This document shows positions 1-6,175 of a stretch of DNA of 11,275 nucleotides, piece by piece. The stretch is from Candidatus Cloacimonadota bacterium (GTDB lineage: Bacteria > Cloacimonadota > Cloacimonadia > Cloacimonadales > TCS61): positions 1-11,275 of the forward strand of contig JAGGWC010000078.1 of NCBI GenBank assembly GCA_021157645.1, read 5' to 3'. Position 1 is the stretch's first letter, and each line of letters begins with the position of its first letter. Made by a program: the position numbers and the translations under genes. Under the pieces are notes generated by a model. It worked only from the letters and a program-made list of their open reading frames with translations, searched no databases and had not been told where the DNA came from.

Positions 1-709
1 ATAAGTCTTTTGGATGAGATGTGACAAACCTGATACGTTTAATTGATTCAATTTTATTTACACGCTTTAATAGCTCAGCAAAGTTCACATTTTTGTAATT
101 GTAGGAATTAACATTCTGACCAAGAAGCGTAACGTCCTTAAAGCCCTTCTCCCCTATTCTATCAATTTCATTAAGAATATCATCAACCGGTCTGCTGCGC
201 TCTCTTCCGCGAGTGTATGGTACAATGCAATATGAACAGAAATTATTACAACCACGCATTATTGTTACAAATGCATTGAATTCACCATTATGGATTGGAT
301 AAATATCTTTATAAATTTCATTATCATCAACAGTGGTATTACATTTGAAATCAGCATCGTCAAATAGATCGGTGATAATTTCAGGAAGTTTTTTATATTG
401 ATCTACTCCGACAACAAAATCAATATTGGAATTCATTTTATTCAGCTCTTTATCAAGACGCTGAGCCATACAGCCGATTACTCCGATCTTTAAGTTCTTC
501 TTCTGTTTTTTACGGCTCATCTCATTATTGATGCGTCCCATAACACGATCTTCAGCATGTTGCCTCACCGAACACGTATTAAATATTATTATATCTGCTT
601 CTGCAATATCTTCTACAACTGAGAATTTGTCTCCTTTAAGGATAGAAGCAACAAGTTCGCTATCAGCTACATTCATCTGACAGCCGTACGTTTCAATATA
701 TATATTCAT
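1..709 (-). CDS. miaB: MiaB, tRNA-2-methylthio-N6-dimethylallyladenosine synthase (3' part missing)
   Basis: This is a radical-SAM methylthiotransferase that adds the 2-methylthio group to i6A37 in tRNAs reading UNN codons. The first 236 codons are visible and the reading frame runs off the left edge, so about half of a typical 440-470-residue protein is present. The N-terminal UPF0004 domain has its three cluster cysteines at C10 (YGCQMN), C46 (NTCSVR) and C80 (GCMAQ). The radical-SAM CxxxCxxC is at C154, C158 and C161 (GCNNFCSYC), followed by the family signature IVPYTRGRERSR and later LLGQNVNSY. The C-terminal TRAM domain would lie outside the window. The ATG at 709 puts the protein start exactly where MiaB proteins begin. 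The Shine-Dalgarno sequence in front of it is weak. A candidate promoter lies in the preceding gap. MiaB is favoured over its relatives MtaB and RimO because of the YGCQMN and NTCSVR motifs. Confidence 0.95.
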   Translation of the reverse strand, partial: MNIYIETYGCQMNVADSELVASILKGDKFSVVEDIAEADIIIFNTCSVRQHAEDRVMGRINNEMSRKKQKKNLKIGVIGCMAQRLDKELNKMNSNIDFVVGVDQYKKLPEIITDLFDDADFKCNTTVDDNEIYKDIYPIHNGEFNAFVTIMRGCNNFCSYCIVPYTRGRERSRPVDDILNEIDRIGEKGFKDVTLLGQNVNSYNYKNVNFAELLKRVNKIESIKRIRFVTSHPKDL

Positions 710-718
710 TGTATTTAC

Positions 719-738
719 CACTGACTTACACTGACTTT
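719..738. repeat. two tandem 10-mers in the miaB leader
   Basis: CACTGACTTA (719-728) is followed directly by CACTGACTTT (729-738), so nine of ten positions are identical. The pair lies between the candidate -10 box and the miaB start codon, at the predicted transcription start and leader. It could be a slippage duplication or a small operator; nothing else in the sequence decides which. Confidence 0.5.
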
Positions 739-742
739 TGTG

Positions 743-773
743 ATTATAAATTCCAGAAGTATTAGGTGTTCAA
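743..773 (-). promoter_or_regulatory. candidate sigma70-type promoter for miaB
   Basis: Reading the minus strand, TTGAAC (773-768) and a perfect TATAAT (748-743) are separated by 19 bp, slightly longer than the ideal 17. Transcription would start near 736 and leave a leader of about 27 nt before the miaB ATG. No hairpin terminator for the upstream permease gene is visible in this gap, so read-through from 823 is also possible. Confidence 0.4.
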
Positions 774-822
774 ATCTAAAACCGTTAATCATTAATAGTA
801 AATCATATATTTCCTTTATTTT

Positions 823-2688
823 TTAAACCTTTCTTCTTCTGTCACCGAGTAATACAATATCACGTAGAGCTTCAATGTTCTTAGCTTTCAACCACTTCTT
901 TTCAAAATTAGAATCCTGCACGATCTGCGCAATTGCAGCTAAAGATTGTAAATGAAAATTACGTTCATCATGCGTACCTGTTATCACAAATACAGTATTA
1001 ACTTTTTGTGCTTCATCATTAAAGTAAATTCCTTCCTTACATCTTGCCAGCAGGATATTAAATTTCTTCTCACCTTCAATAATAATATGAGGAATAGCGA
1101 GAGAGTCAGTGAGTACTGTAGAACTTTCAGCTTCACGCTCAAGTAGTTTTTTATAGAAATAGTCACTGCTTTTATCAATATTTACACACACCTTATCGGC
1201 AATTGTATGGAAAAATTCTTCTTTGGATACAGACTTATCAATATCCAAAACGACAGCACTTTCAATAAGTTCATCAAACCTGTCTTTTGTAATATTATCA
1301 CGTTCCCTGATAATTTCTTTCAATTCTGTGTCTAGAGATGTTGTTACAAGATCTTTAGCTTTGATTCGCTTAACAAGCTGCAGAAGAGCAGATTCCTTAT
1401 TAGATCGAATGCTCCCATAGAACCAGTACCATAATAATCCGGATATAATGAAAACAGAAGTCATAATTAACGGAATTGTTCCCATTTCAATTATTAGGAA
1501 TATATATACAAGAACTGCGATGATCTGTAGCCATGGATATAATGGACTCTTAAATTTTGGACGATAGTTCTGAATTCCGCTTTCACGCATAATTACTACA
1601 GCTATGTTTGTAAAAATGTAAAGTAACAACATCATGGTGGAAGCTGTTTTTACAAGTGTTTCCAAAGGTAAAAAAATCACTAACATCATGAAGCCACTGG
1701 TAAACAATATTGCGTTAACCGGAGTTTGGTGTTTTTTGTTCACCTTTCCAAAAAATGAAGGAAGAAGTTTATCTTGGCTCATTGCCATTGGATTCCTTGA
1801 TGCTGCCATAATTCCGGCATTTGCTGTAGAAAAAAAAGCTAACAAAGCTGCTATTGAAAGTACATACATTCCGGGTTTTCCAGCAAATATTGTAGCTCCG
1901 TCACTGATTGGCGTAAGTGTATAGAATCTGGGAGCCGAAAGAAGAAGGTTATTTCCTAAAACACCAACCGTTACAAATACGACAAGCACATAAGCAATAG
2001 TAACAATTATGAATGCTAAGAACATTCCAAGTGGAATATTACGCGATGGATTTTTTACTTCTTCAGCAACGCTAGCAATTTTAGTTAATCCGCCATATGA
2101 AACAAATATCAATCCAGCAGTCATGAAAAGAGTTTTCAAATCTCCTTTCATAAAAACATCAAAATTACGATTATCAACATGAGTAATTCCTTTGGTAACA
2201 TAATACAAAAGTAATATTAGCAAACCAACAACCATAAAAATCTGTAAATTACCAGCATGTTTAGTGCTTCTAAGATTTATTATTGTAAAAATTACGCAAA
2301 AAACAACAGCAATCAGTTTAATTTGAAAAATCGTGATCTCTGGATATATGATAGAAGCAAAAGCACCGATTCCAACTAAAGCAAAAGCACTTTTAAAAGC
2401 TAAAGAAAACCAGGCAGAAATTCCTGCAATCGTTCCAAAACCGCCTCCCATACTACGATTGACAAAGAAATAATCACCACCCGATTTGGGCATTGCAGTA
2501 GCAAGTTCAGCTTTACTAAACATGGAAGGAAGCACTAGAATCCCAGCGAGAAGATATGCTAATATCACAGCAGGCCCCGATTTAAAATAAGCCAGCCCCG
2601 GCAAAATAAACAATCCTGAACTGATCATTGCTCCAGCGGCAATACTGAATACTGATAATAATCCAAGTTCTTTTTTTAATCCGGACAT
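823..2688 (-). CDS. APC-family amino acid permease fused to a PTS EIIA domain
   Basis: The 621-residue protein has two parts. Residues 1-430 form an amino acid/polyamine/organocation permease of about 12 membrane segments. The first segment carries the glycine-rich substrate-binding turn (AAGAMISSGLFILPG, 16-30), followed by the typical PKSGGDYFFV loop (67-76) and EEVKNPSRNIPLG (209-221). After a charged linker (430-475), residues about 476-621 match a PTS EIIA type 2 (fructose/mannitol/Ntr) domain. Its phosphorylatable histidine is at H534 (SLAIPH), and the second conserved histidine is H579 (HLQSLAAIAQI). The active site is intact, so the domain could accept phosphate from HPr or EI-Ntr and gate transport; that role is inferred. 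The substrate cannot be named, but an amino acid is most likely. The ATG at 2688 follows a weak TTAGGT ribosome site. The gene lies 14 nt after the GGDEF reading frame and is probably co-transcribed with it. Confidence 0.9.
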   Translation of the reverse strand: MSGLKKELGLLSVFSIAAGAMISSGLFILPGLAYFKSGPAVILAYLLAGILVLPSMFSKAELATAMPKSGGDYFFVNRSMGGGFGTIAGISAWFSLAFKSAFALVGIGAFASIIYPEITIFQIKLIAVVFCVIFTIINLRSTKHAGNLQIFMVVGLLILLLYYVTKGITHVDNRNFDVFMKGDLKTLFMTAGLIFVSYGGLTKIASVAEEVKNPSRNIPLGMFLAFIIVTIAYVLVVFVTVGVLGNNLLLSAPRFYTLTPISDGATIFAGKPGMYVLSIAALLAFFSTANAGIMAASRNPMAMSQDKLLPSFFGKVNKKHQTPVNAILFTSGFMMLVIFLPLETLVKTASTMMLLLYIFTNIAVVIMRESGIQNYRPKFKSPLYPWLQIIAVLVYIFLIIEMGTIPLIMTSVFIISGLLWYWFYGSIRSNKESALLQLVKRIKAKDLVTTSLDTELKEIIRERDNITKDRFDELIESAVVLDIDKSVSKEEFFHTIADKVCVNIDKSSDYFYKKLLEREAESSTVLTDSLAIPHIIIEGEKKFNILLARCKEGIYFNDEAQKVNTVFVITGTHDERNFHLQSLAAIAQIVQDSNFEKKWLKAKNIEALRDIVLLGDRRRKV

Positions 2689-2702
2689 AATATTACCTAA
2701 GA

Positions 2703-3206
2703 TTATTTAAAAACTACAACCTTATTTTTGCCTAGAGTTTTGCCATTATACATAGCTTTATCAGCTTTATTAATAAGATCATCAATTGTTATTTCTTCAT
2801 CCTGATAGTCATTTACACCAATTGTTGCAGTTAATGAGATTTCTATTCCCTTACATTTGATCGGGAATTTAGCTATTTGCTTAAGAATTAATTTTGCTAA
2901 ATATGACGCACCTGAAGCATTTGTTTGCGGGAGTAGTAAAATAAATTCGTCACCGCCATAACGTCCTACTACATCTTGCTTTCTAACAAGATCGATCATT
3001 ATCTTTGAAAATTTTTTTAAAACAAAATCACCACAATTATGTCCATATTTATCATTAATTTCTTTAAAGTTATCCAAATCGATTATTGCAATTGTAAAGA
3101 TTTCTTTTGAACGTTCATATTTTACTTTTTCATGATTAATCTTTTCTAGCATTGAACGCCTATTAGGAAGATGAGTAAGCGAATCAGTTCTGGCGAGTAT
3201 ACGCAA
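2703..3206 (-). CDS. GGDEF (diguanylate cyclase) half of an interrupted PAS-GGDEF gene
   Basis: This frame encodes a complete GGDEF domain that would make c-di-GMP from two GTP. It opens with the usual entry TDSLTHLPNRR. The metal-binding IDLDNFKEIND is at residues 42-52, and the intact catalytic RYGGDEF ends with GGDEF at 84-88. An RxxD inhibitory I-site (RKQD, 75-78) lies five residues before it, so product feedback inhibition is expected. As a separate gene its only in-frame start is the TTG at 3206. That TTG has no well-spaced Shine-Dalgarno sequence and would remove part of the helical linker. The same frame is open upstream to a TGA at 3242-3240, which ends the PAS half. The two halves are therefore best read as one gene split by a single stop codon. 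Catalytic residues show no decay. Confidence 0.85.
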   Translation of the reverse strand: MRILARTDSLTHLPNRRSMLEKINHEKVKYERSKEIFTIAIIDLDNFKEINDKYGHNCGDFVLKKFSKIMIDLVRKQDVVGRYGGDEFILLLPQTNASGASYLAKLILKQIAKFPIKCKGIEISLTATIGVNDYQDEEITIDDLINKADKAMYNGKTLGKNKVVVFK

Positions 3207-3239
3207 TTTATCATTTGATTCCTTTAACTCTTTTTTTAT

Positions 3240-3872
3240 TCATTTTAATTCGGTCATATTAACTGATAAATTATACAATTCATGTATCCCAAAAATATTT
3301 TCTTGTTTGTGAAAACTTGTTAGCACATTTAATACAGTCCTATTTTCATGAAGATATTCAATTTCACCATGACGAATTTCGATATTGCTTTCATAATATT
3401 TATCAATATCTTTCTTAAATTTTTCTAAGATTGAGTTTGGGATAATTAAATCTTCTATCTTTTTACCAACAGCCTTACTGCTCTCAAATCCAAACATTTC
3501 TTCACAAGCACGATTCCAATAAGTTACGCGATGATCTTTTCCAATGCTATAAATTGCGATACCAGGAACATTATAAACAATATTCTCAAATTTGTTCTCA
3601 TGTTGGTTAAGTTTATTATTAAGATTTACCCATTCATAGAGATCTTTTTTATTCTCATTAAATCTCCTATTTGTAAAAATAATAAGTCCAATTGTTGTAA
3701 CAAAAAAAATTATCAGAAGTTCAATTAGCTTATATTCATAATTTCCATATAATGAATATATGTAATTTGATATATGGAAAACTCTTAACGAAATATATAT
3801 AATCAATAATATAGATATAATAACGACTAAATCTGTAGATGTTCTCTTTTTAGAGAGTGATAAACCCGGCAC
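3240..3872 (-). CDS. membrane-anchored PAS sensor half of an interrupted PAS-GGDEF gene
   Basis: Numbered from the GTG at 3872, the 210-residue product has two membrane helices (about 14-32 and 47-67) joined by a short loop of some 15 residues. A charged helical linker follows, then a PAS domain (about 92-209) with the hallmark NVPGIAIYSIGKDHRVTYWN and ACEEMFGFESSKAVGKKIEDL. It ends in a PAC-like NLSVNMTELK, which in intact homologues runs straight into a coiled linker and a GGDEF domain. That linker and domain follow here in the same frame after one TGA. The GTG is the first standard start codon, but the good Shine-Dalgarno sequence lies about 35 nt further upstream and is placed for the ATC at 3902, which would add ten residues. 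A TGA upstream in the same frame excludes any longer start. No cofactor-binding residue in the PAS domain can be identified with confidence. Confidence 0.75.
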   Translation of the reverse strand: MPGLSLSKKRTSTDLVVIISILLIIYISLRVFHISNYIYSLYGNYEYKLIELLIIFFVTTIGLIIFTNRRFNENKKDLYEWVNLNNKLNQHENKFENIVYNVPGIAIYSIGKDHRVTYWNRACEEMFGFESSKAVGKKIEDLIIPNSILEKFKKDIDKYYESNIEIRHGEIEYLHENRTVLNVLTSFHKQENIFGIHELYNLSVNMTELK

Positions 3873-3907
3873 ATCATTTTTAGTATTTAATTGTTTAGCG
3901 ATCTTAA

Positions 3908-3912
3908 CCTCC
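3908..3912 (-). promoter_or_regulatory. strong Shine-Dalgarno sequence in front of an ATC codon
   Basis: GGAGG (3912-3908) is the strongest ribosome binding site in the region. Five nucleotides after it comes ATC (3902-3900), in frame with the PAS protein. No ATG, GTG or TTG in that frame lies at a usable distance; the first is a GTG 35 nt away. Either translation starts at a rare AUC codon, or an ATG has mutated or been misread here. Confidence 0.5.
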
Positions 3913-3957
3913 GTTTCTGTATATCATATAAATTCACATATCATTAATAGTGACTTC

Positions 3958-5982
3958 TCAAGAAATTTCACTTCCTTCATTTACATCTTTGTCCGGATGC
4001 AAAATTGAGAGTACTCCATTATCTTCTGCAGCTAATATCATTGCTTGAGATTCTATACCCATTACCTTTCTGGGTTTCAGATTTATAAGCATGGGAACTT
4101 TTTTCCCAATTAAATCTTCCGGTTCATAATCTTTGCCAATACCAGCTATTACAGAACGCTCTTCCCCACCTATATTTACTTTGAGTTTAATTAGTTTATT
4201 AGATTTTTTCACTTTCTCTGCTTCTAATATCTTTACTATGCGGATTTCCATTTTCATAAAATCTTCATATTGAATTTCAGGTTTATGCTCGATCATGTTT
4301 TTCCCCTCTATAACATCTTTTTGCCTTTGTTTAAGTATTTCAAGCTGTTCTTCAACTTCCCTCTCTTCTATTTTCCTGAATAATCTTTTTACATTTGTTA
4401 TTGTATATCCAGATGGTTTTTTTGAAATATTATCCCAGGTATTAGAATCCATAACACCTATCATATAGCGAAGAGATTTCATACTCTTTGGAATTACTGG
4501 TGATGAGATAATTGAAATTATTCGCAATATCTCTAAACAAACATACAAAGTTTGTGAAGCATTGTCTTTATCAGTTTTTACTTTCTTCCATGGTTGTGTT
4601 TCATCAAAGTACTTATTGCCAATTCGGGCAATATCCATAAATTGCTTGGTTGCTTTCCTTACATGATAATTTGAATAAGATCCGCCAACTTCATCCGCAA
4701 GTTTATGAACTTCTGCAAGTGTGTCTTTTGATAAGTTTGAAAATTCATTTGGACATTTAATAATCCCATCAAAATACTTATTTGCAAATATACATGTTCT
4801 ATTTGCTAAATTACCCAAAACATTATTCAGTTCAGAATTAATATGCATTCTGAAATCTTCCCAACTAAAATCACTATCTTTTGTTTCTGGCGCATTAGCT
4901 GCCAGCACATATCGCAGATATTCACCTTCAAAGTACTTCAGATAATCTTCTACCCAAACTGTCCAGTTGCGGCTTGTAGACATTTTCTGTCCTTCTAAAT
5001 TAAGATATTCATTAGCTGGAACATCATGTGGAAGAACGAATCTCTCTTTCTGTTTGGAAAGCATTGCAGGCCAGATTATGGTATGAAATGGAATGTTATC
5101 TTTTCCTAAGAAGTGAATCATTTTTGTGTTTTTATCAAGCCAGTAATCTTTCCATTTATCAGGAGTACCTCTTTTTTCTGCCCATTCTTTAGTTGAAGAG
5201 AGATATCCGATTGGAGCATCAAACCAAACATACAATACTTTTCCCTCTGTATTTTCAAGTGGAATAGGAACTCCCCAATTCAGATCACGAGTGATACCAC
5301 GTTCTTGTAAACCTTCATTAAGCCATCCAATAACGAAATTCTTAACATTATCTTTCCAATATGTTTTTGAATCTATCCACTCACGTAATTCTTTCTCAAA
5401 TTTAGGAAGATCAAGATACCAGTGAGTTGTATCTTTTATTATTGGTACATCACCTGATAGTTTACTCTTGGGCTCGATCAGATCCATTGCATCAATTAAT
5501 TTCCCGCAATTATCACATTGATCTCCACGTGCTCCTTCAGCTTTACAAAATGGACAAATTCCTTCAACATATCTATCCGATAAAAACCGCTTTTGCTTCT
5601 CATCATAAAATTGTTTAATATCTTTTTTTATAATGTACCCAGCATTATACAGATTTGTAAAAAAATCTTGTGAATCTTTTATATGACCAGAATGGGATGT
5701 TCCTGAAAAGTTATCCAACTGGATATTTAATCCTTCTAGATCAACTTTCATACTTTTATTAAATTTATCTGCAATTTCATGTGGTAATACATTTTCTTCT
5801 TCAGCTTTAAGAGAGATAGGTGTTCCGTAATCATCTGTCCCACCAACATACAGCACATCGTTCCCTAATAATTTCTGGTATCTTACAAAAATATCTGCAT
5901 TTAAATATGAGCCGGCAATATGACCAATATGTAGTTTTCCATTTGCATAAGTGAGTGCACTTGTTACTAAAAATTTCTCCAA
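3958..5982 (-). CDS. metG: methionyl-tRNA synthetase with C-terminal tRNA-binding domain
   Basis: This is a class I aminoacyl-tRNA synthetase that charges initiator and elongator tRNA-Met. The 674 residues include the HIGH motif (LHIGH, 17-21). A single zinc knuckle follows in the connective domain (C143, C146, C156, C159). The catalytic strand VWFDAPIGYLSS starts at 252, and the second ATP motif is KMSTS (333-337, with SRNW following). The anticodon-binding helical bundle spans about 370-540. A charged linker leads to an EMAP/Trbp111-type tRNA-binding domain (about 572-674, with MEIRIVKI and KPRKVMGIESQAMILAA). KMSTS instead of KMSKS is typical of the archaeal/Bacteroidota-like subgroup and is not a defect. 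The start is the TTG at 5982. It lies 7 nt after GGAG, and an in-frame TAG six bases upstream rules out anything longer. The nearby ATG at 5995 is in another frame. The gene stands alone behind a terminator. Confidence 0.96.
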   Translation of the reverse strand: MEKFLVTSALTYANGKLHIGHIAGSYLNADIFVRYQKLLGNDVLYVGGTDDYGTPISLKAEEENVLPHEIADKFNKSMKVDLEGLNIQLDNFSGTSHSGHIKDSQDFFTNLYNAGYIIKKDIKQFYDEKQKRFLSDRYVEGICPFCKAEGARGDQCDNCGKLIDAMDLIEPKSKLSGDVPIIKDTTHWYLDLPKFEKELREWIDSKTYWKDNVKNFVIGWLNEGLQERGITRDLNWGVPIPLENTEGKVLYVWFDAPIGYLSSTKEWAEKRGTPDKWKDYWLDKNTKMIHFLGKDNIPFHTIIWPAMLSKQKERFVLPHDVPANEYLNLEGQKMSTSRNWTVWVEDYLKYFEGEYLRYVLAANAPETKDSDFSWEDFRMHINSELNNVLGNLANRTCIFANKYFDGIIKCPNEFSNLSKDTLAEVHKLADEVGGSYSNYHVRKATKQFMDIARIGNKYFDETQPWKKVKTDKDNASQTLYVCLEILRIISIISSPVIPKSMKSLRYMIGVMDSNTWDNISKKPSGYTITNVKRLFRKIEEREVEEQLEILKQRQKDVIEGKNMIEHKPEIQYEDFMKMEIRIVKILEAEKVKKSNKLIKLKVNIGGEERSVIAGIGKDYEPEDLIGKKVPMLINLKPRKVMGIESQAMILAAEDNGVLSILHPDKDVNEGSEIS

Positions 5983-5989
5983 AATCTAT

Positions 5990-5993
5990 CTCC
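5990..5993 (-). promoter_or_regulatory. Shine-Dalgarno sequence fixing the metG TTG start
   Basis: GGAG (5993-5990) stands 7 nt before the TTG at 5982. An in-frame TAG (5988-5986) lies between them, so the TTG is the first possible start of the reading frame. Confidence 0.7.
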
Positions 5994-6025
5994 ATATTTT
6001 TTATAAATTTACACTAATCTCAAAA

Positions 6026-6048
6026 CAAATATAATTTAAAGGTGTCAA
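6026..6048 (-). promoter_or_regulatory. possible promoter elements upstream of metG
   Basis: The 193-bp gap between the protease stop and metG should hold the metG promoter, because a terminator lies within it. On the minus strand there is a perfect TTGACA (6048-6043) and, 9 nt later, TATATTTG (6033-6026). The latter fits the Bacteroidota -7 consensus TAnnTTTG. The spacing is too short for both to serve one promoter, and no good -10 box lies 17 nt after TTGACA, so which element is used is open. Confidence 0.25.
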
Positions 6049-6117
6049 GAATTTTTGACTACTGTAAATTAATTAGTTAGTATTTAAGGTAAATAAAAAT
6101 AACAATTATAAATAAAG

Positions 6118-6145
6118 AACCTTCCGGTAAAAAAACCGGAAGGTT
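6118..6145 (-). terminator. intrinsic terminator closing the rmlB-to-protease operon
   Basis: A perfect 11-bp inverted repeat, AACCTTCCGGT and ACCGGAAGGTT, encloses a six-base loop (TTTTTT on the minus strand). It begins 30 nt after the protease stop codon. On the minus strand it is followed by the T-rich CTTTATTTATAATTG. The opposite side is also T-rich, so it could work in both directions, but no plus-strand gene ends here. Confidence 0.85.
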
Positions 6146-6175
6146 ATAATTATTTTCATTATCAAACAATAAGTA

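Larger units (their letters stand above)
2703..3902 (-). pseudogene. PAS-GGDEF diguanylate cyclase gene interrupted by one in-frame TGA
   Basis: Read through the TGA at 3242-3240, the frame gives a protein of about 390-400 residues: two membrane helices, PAS, coiled linker, GGDEF. This is a very common layout for a membrane-bound diguanylate cyclase. The linker across the stop reads MTELK, stop, IKKELKESNDKLRILARTD, exactly the expected PAS-to-GGDEF joint with no residues missing or out of frame. Arg (CGA or AGA) is a one-base change from TGA and would fit that position. The rest of the gene is undamaged, which suggests a recent nonsense mutation, a sequencing or assembly error, or stop-codon read-through. 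Global recoding of TGA is excluded because tmk and metG end in TGA. No selenocysteine-type hairpin is visible just after the stop. Calling it a pseudogene is tentative. Confidence 0.55.

Noticed and set aside
331..337. KMSTS in MetRS (genomic about 4992-4972; the numbers in the start and end fields are residues) as a defective KMSKS motif
   Set aside because: KMSTS/KFSTS is normal in the archaeal and Bacteroidota-like MetRS subgroup, and all other catalytic and zinc motifs are intact.
952..1924. Several plus-strand open frames of 60-100 codons, and a minus-strand one at 984-1178, within the permease gene
   Set aside because: They overlap a clearly conserved permease-EIIA gene, have no recognisable domains or ribosome sites, and reflect the low stop density opposite or alongside a real gene.
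3206..3245. Selenocysteine insertion at the TGA between PAS and GGDEF
   Set aside because: The sequence just after the TGA is A-rich with no stable stem-loop of the bacterial SECIS kind, and PAS-GGDEF linkers are not known selenoprotein sites.
5993..5995. ATG at 5995 as the metG start
   Set aside because: It is out of frame with MetRS, and an in-frame TAG lies upstream of the TTG at 5982, which has well-spaced GGAG.
6026..6048. TTGACA and TATATTTG upstream of metG as one -35/-10 promoter
   Set aside because: They are only 9 nt apart, too close for a single sigma70 or Bacteroidota promoter; kept only as a low-confidence site.
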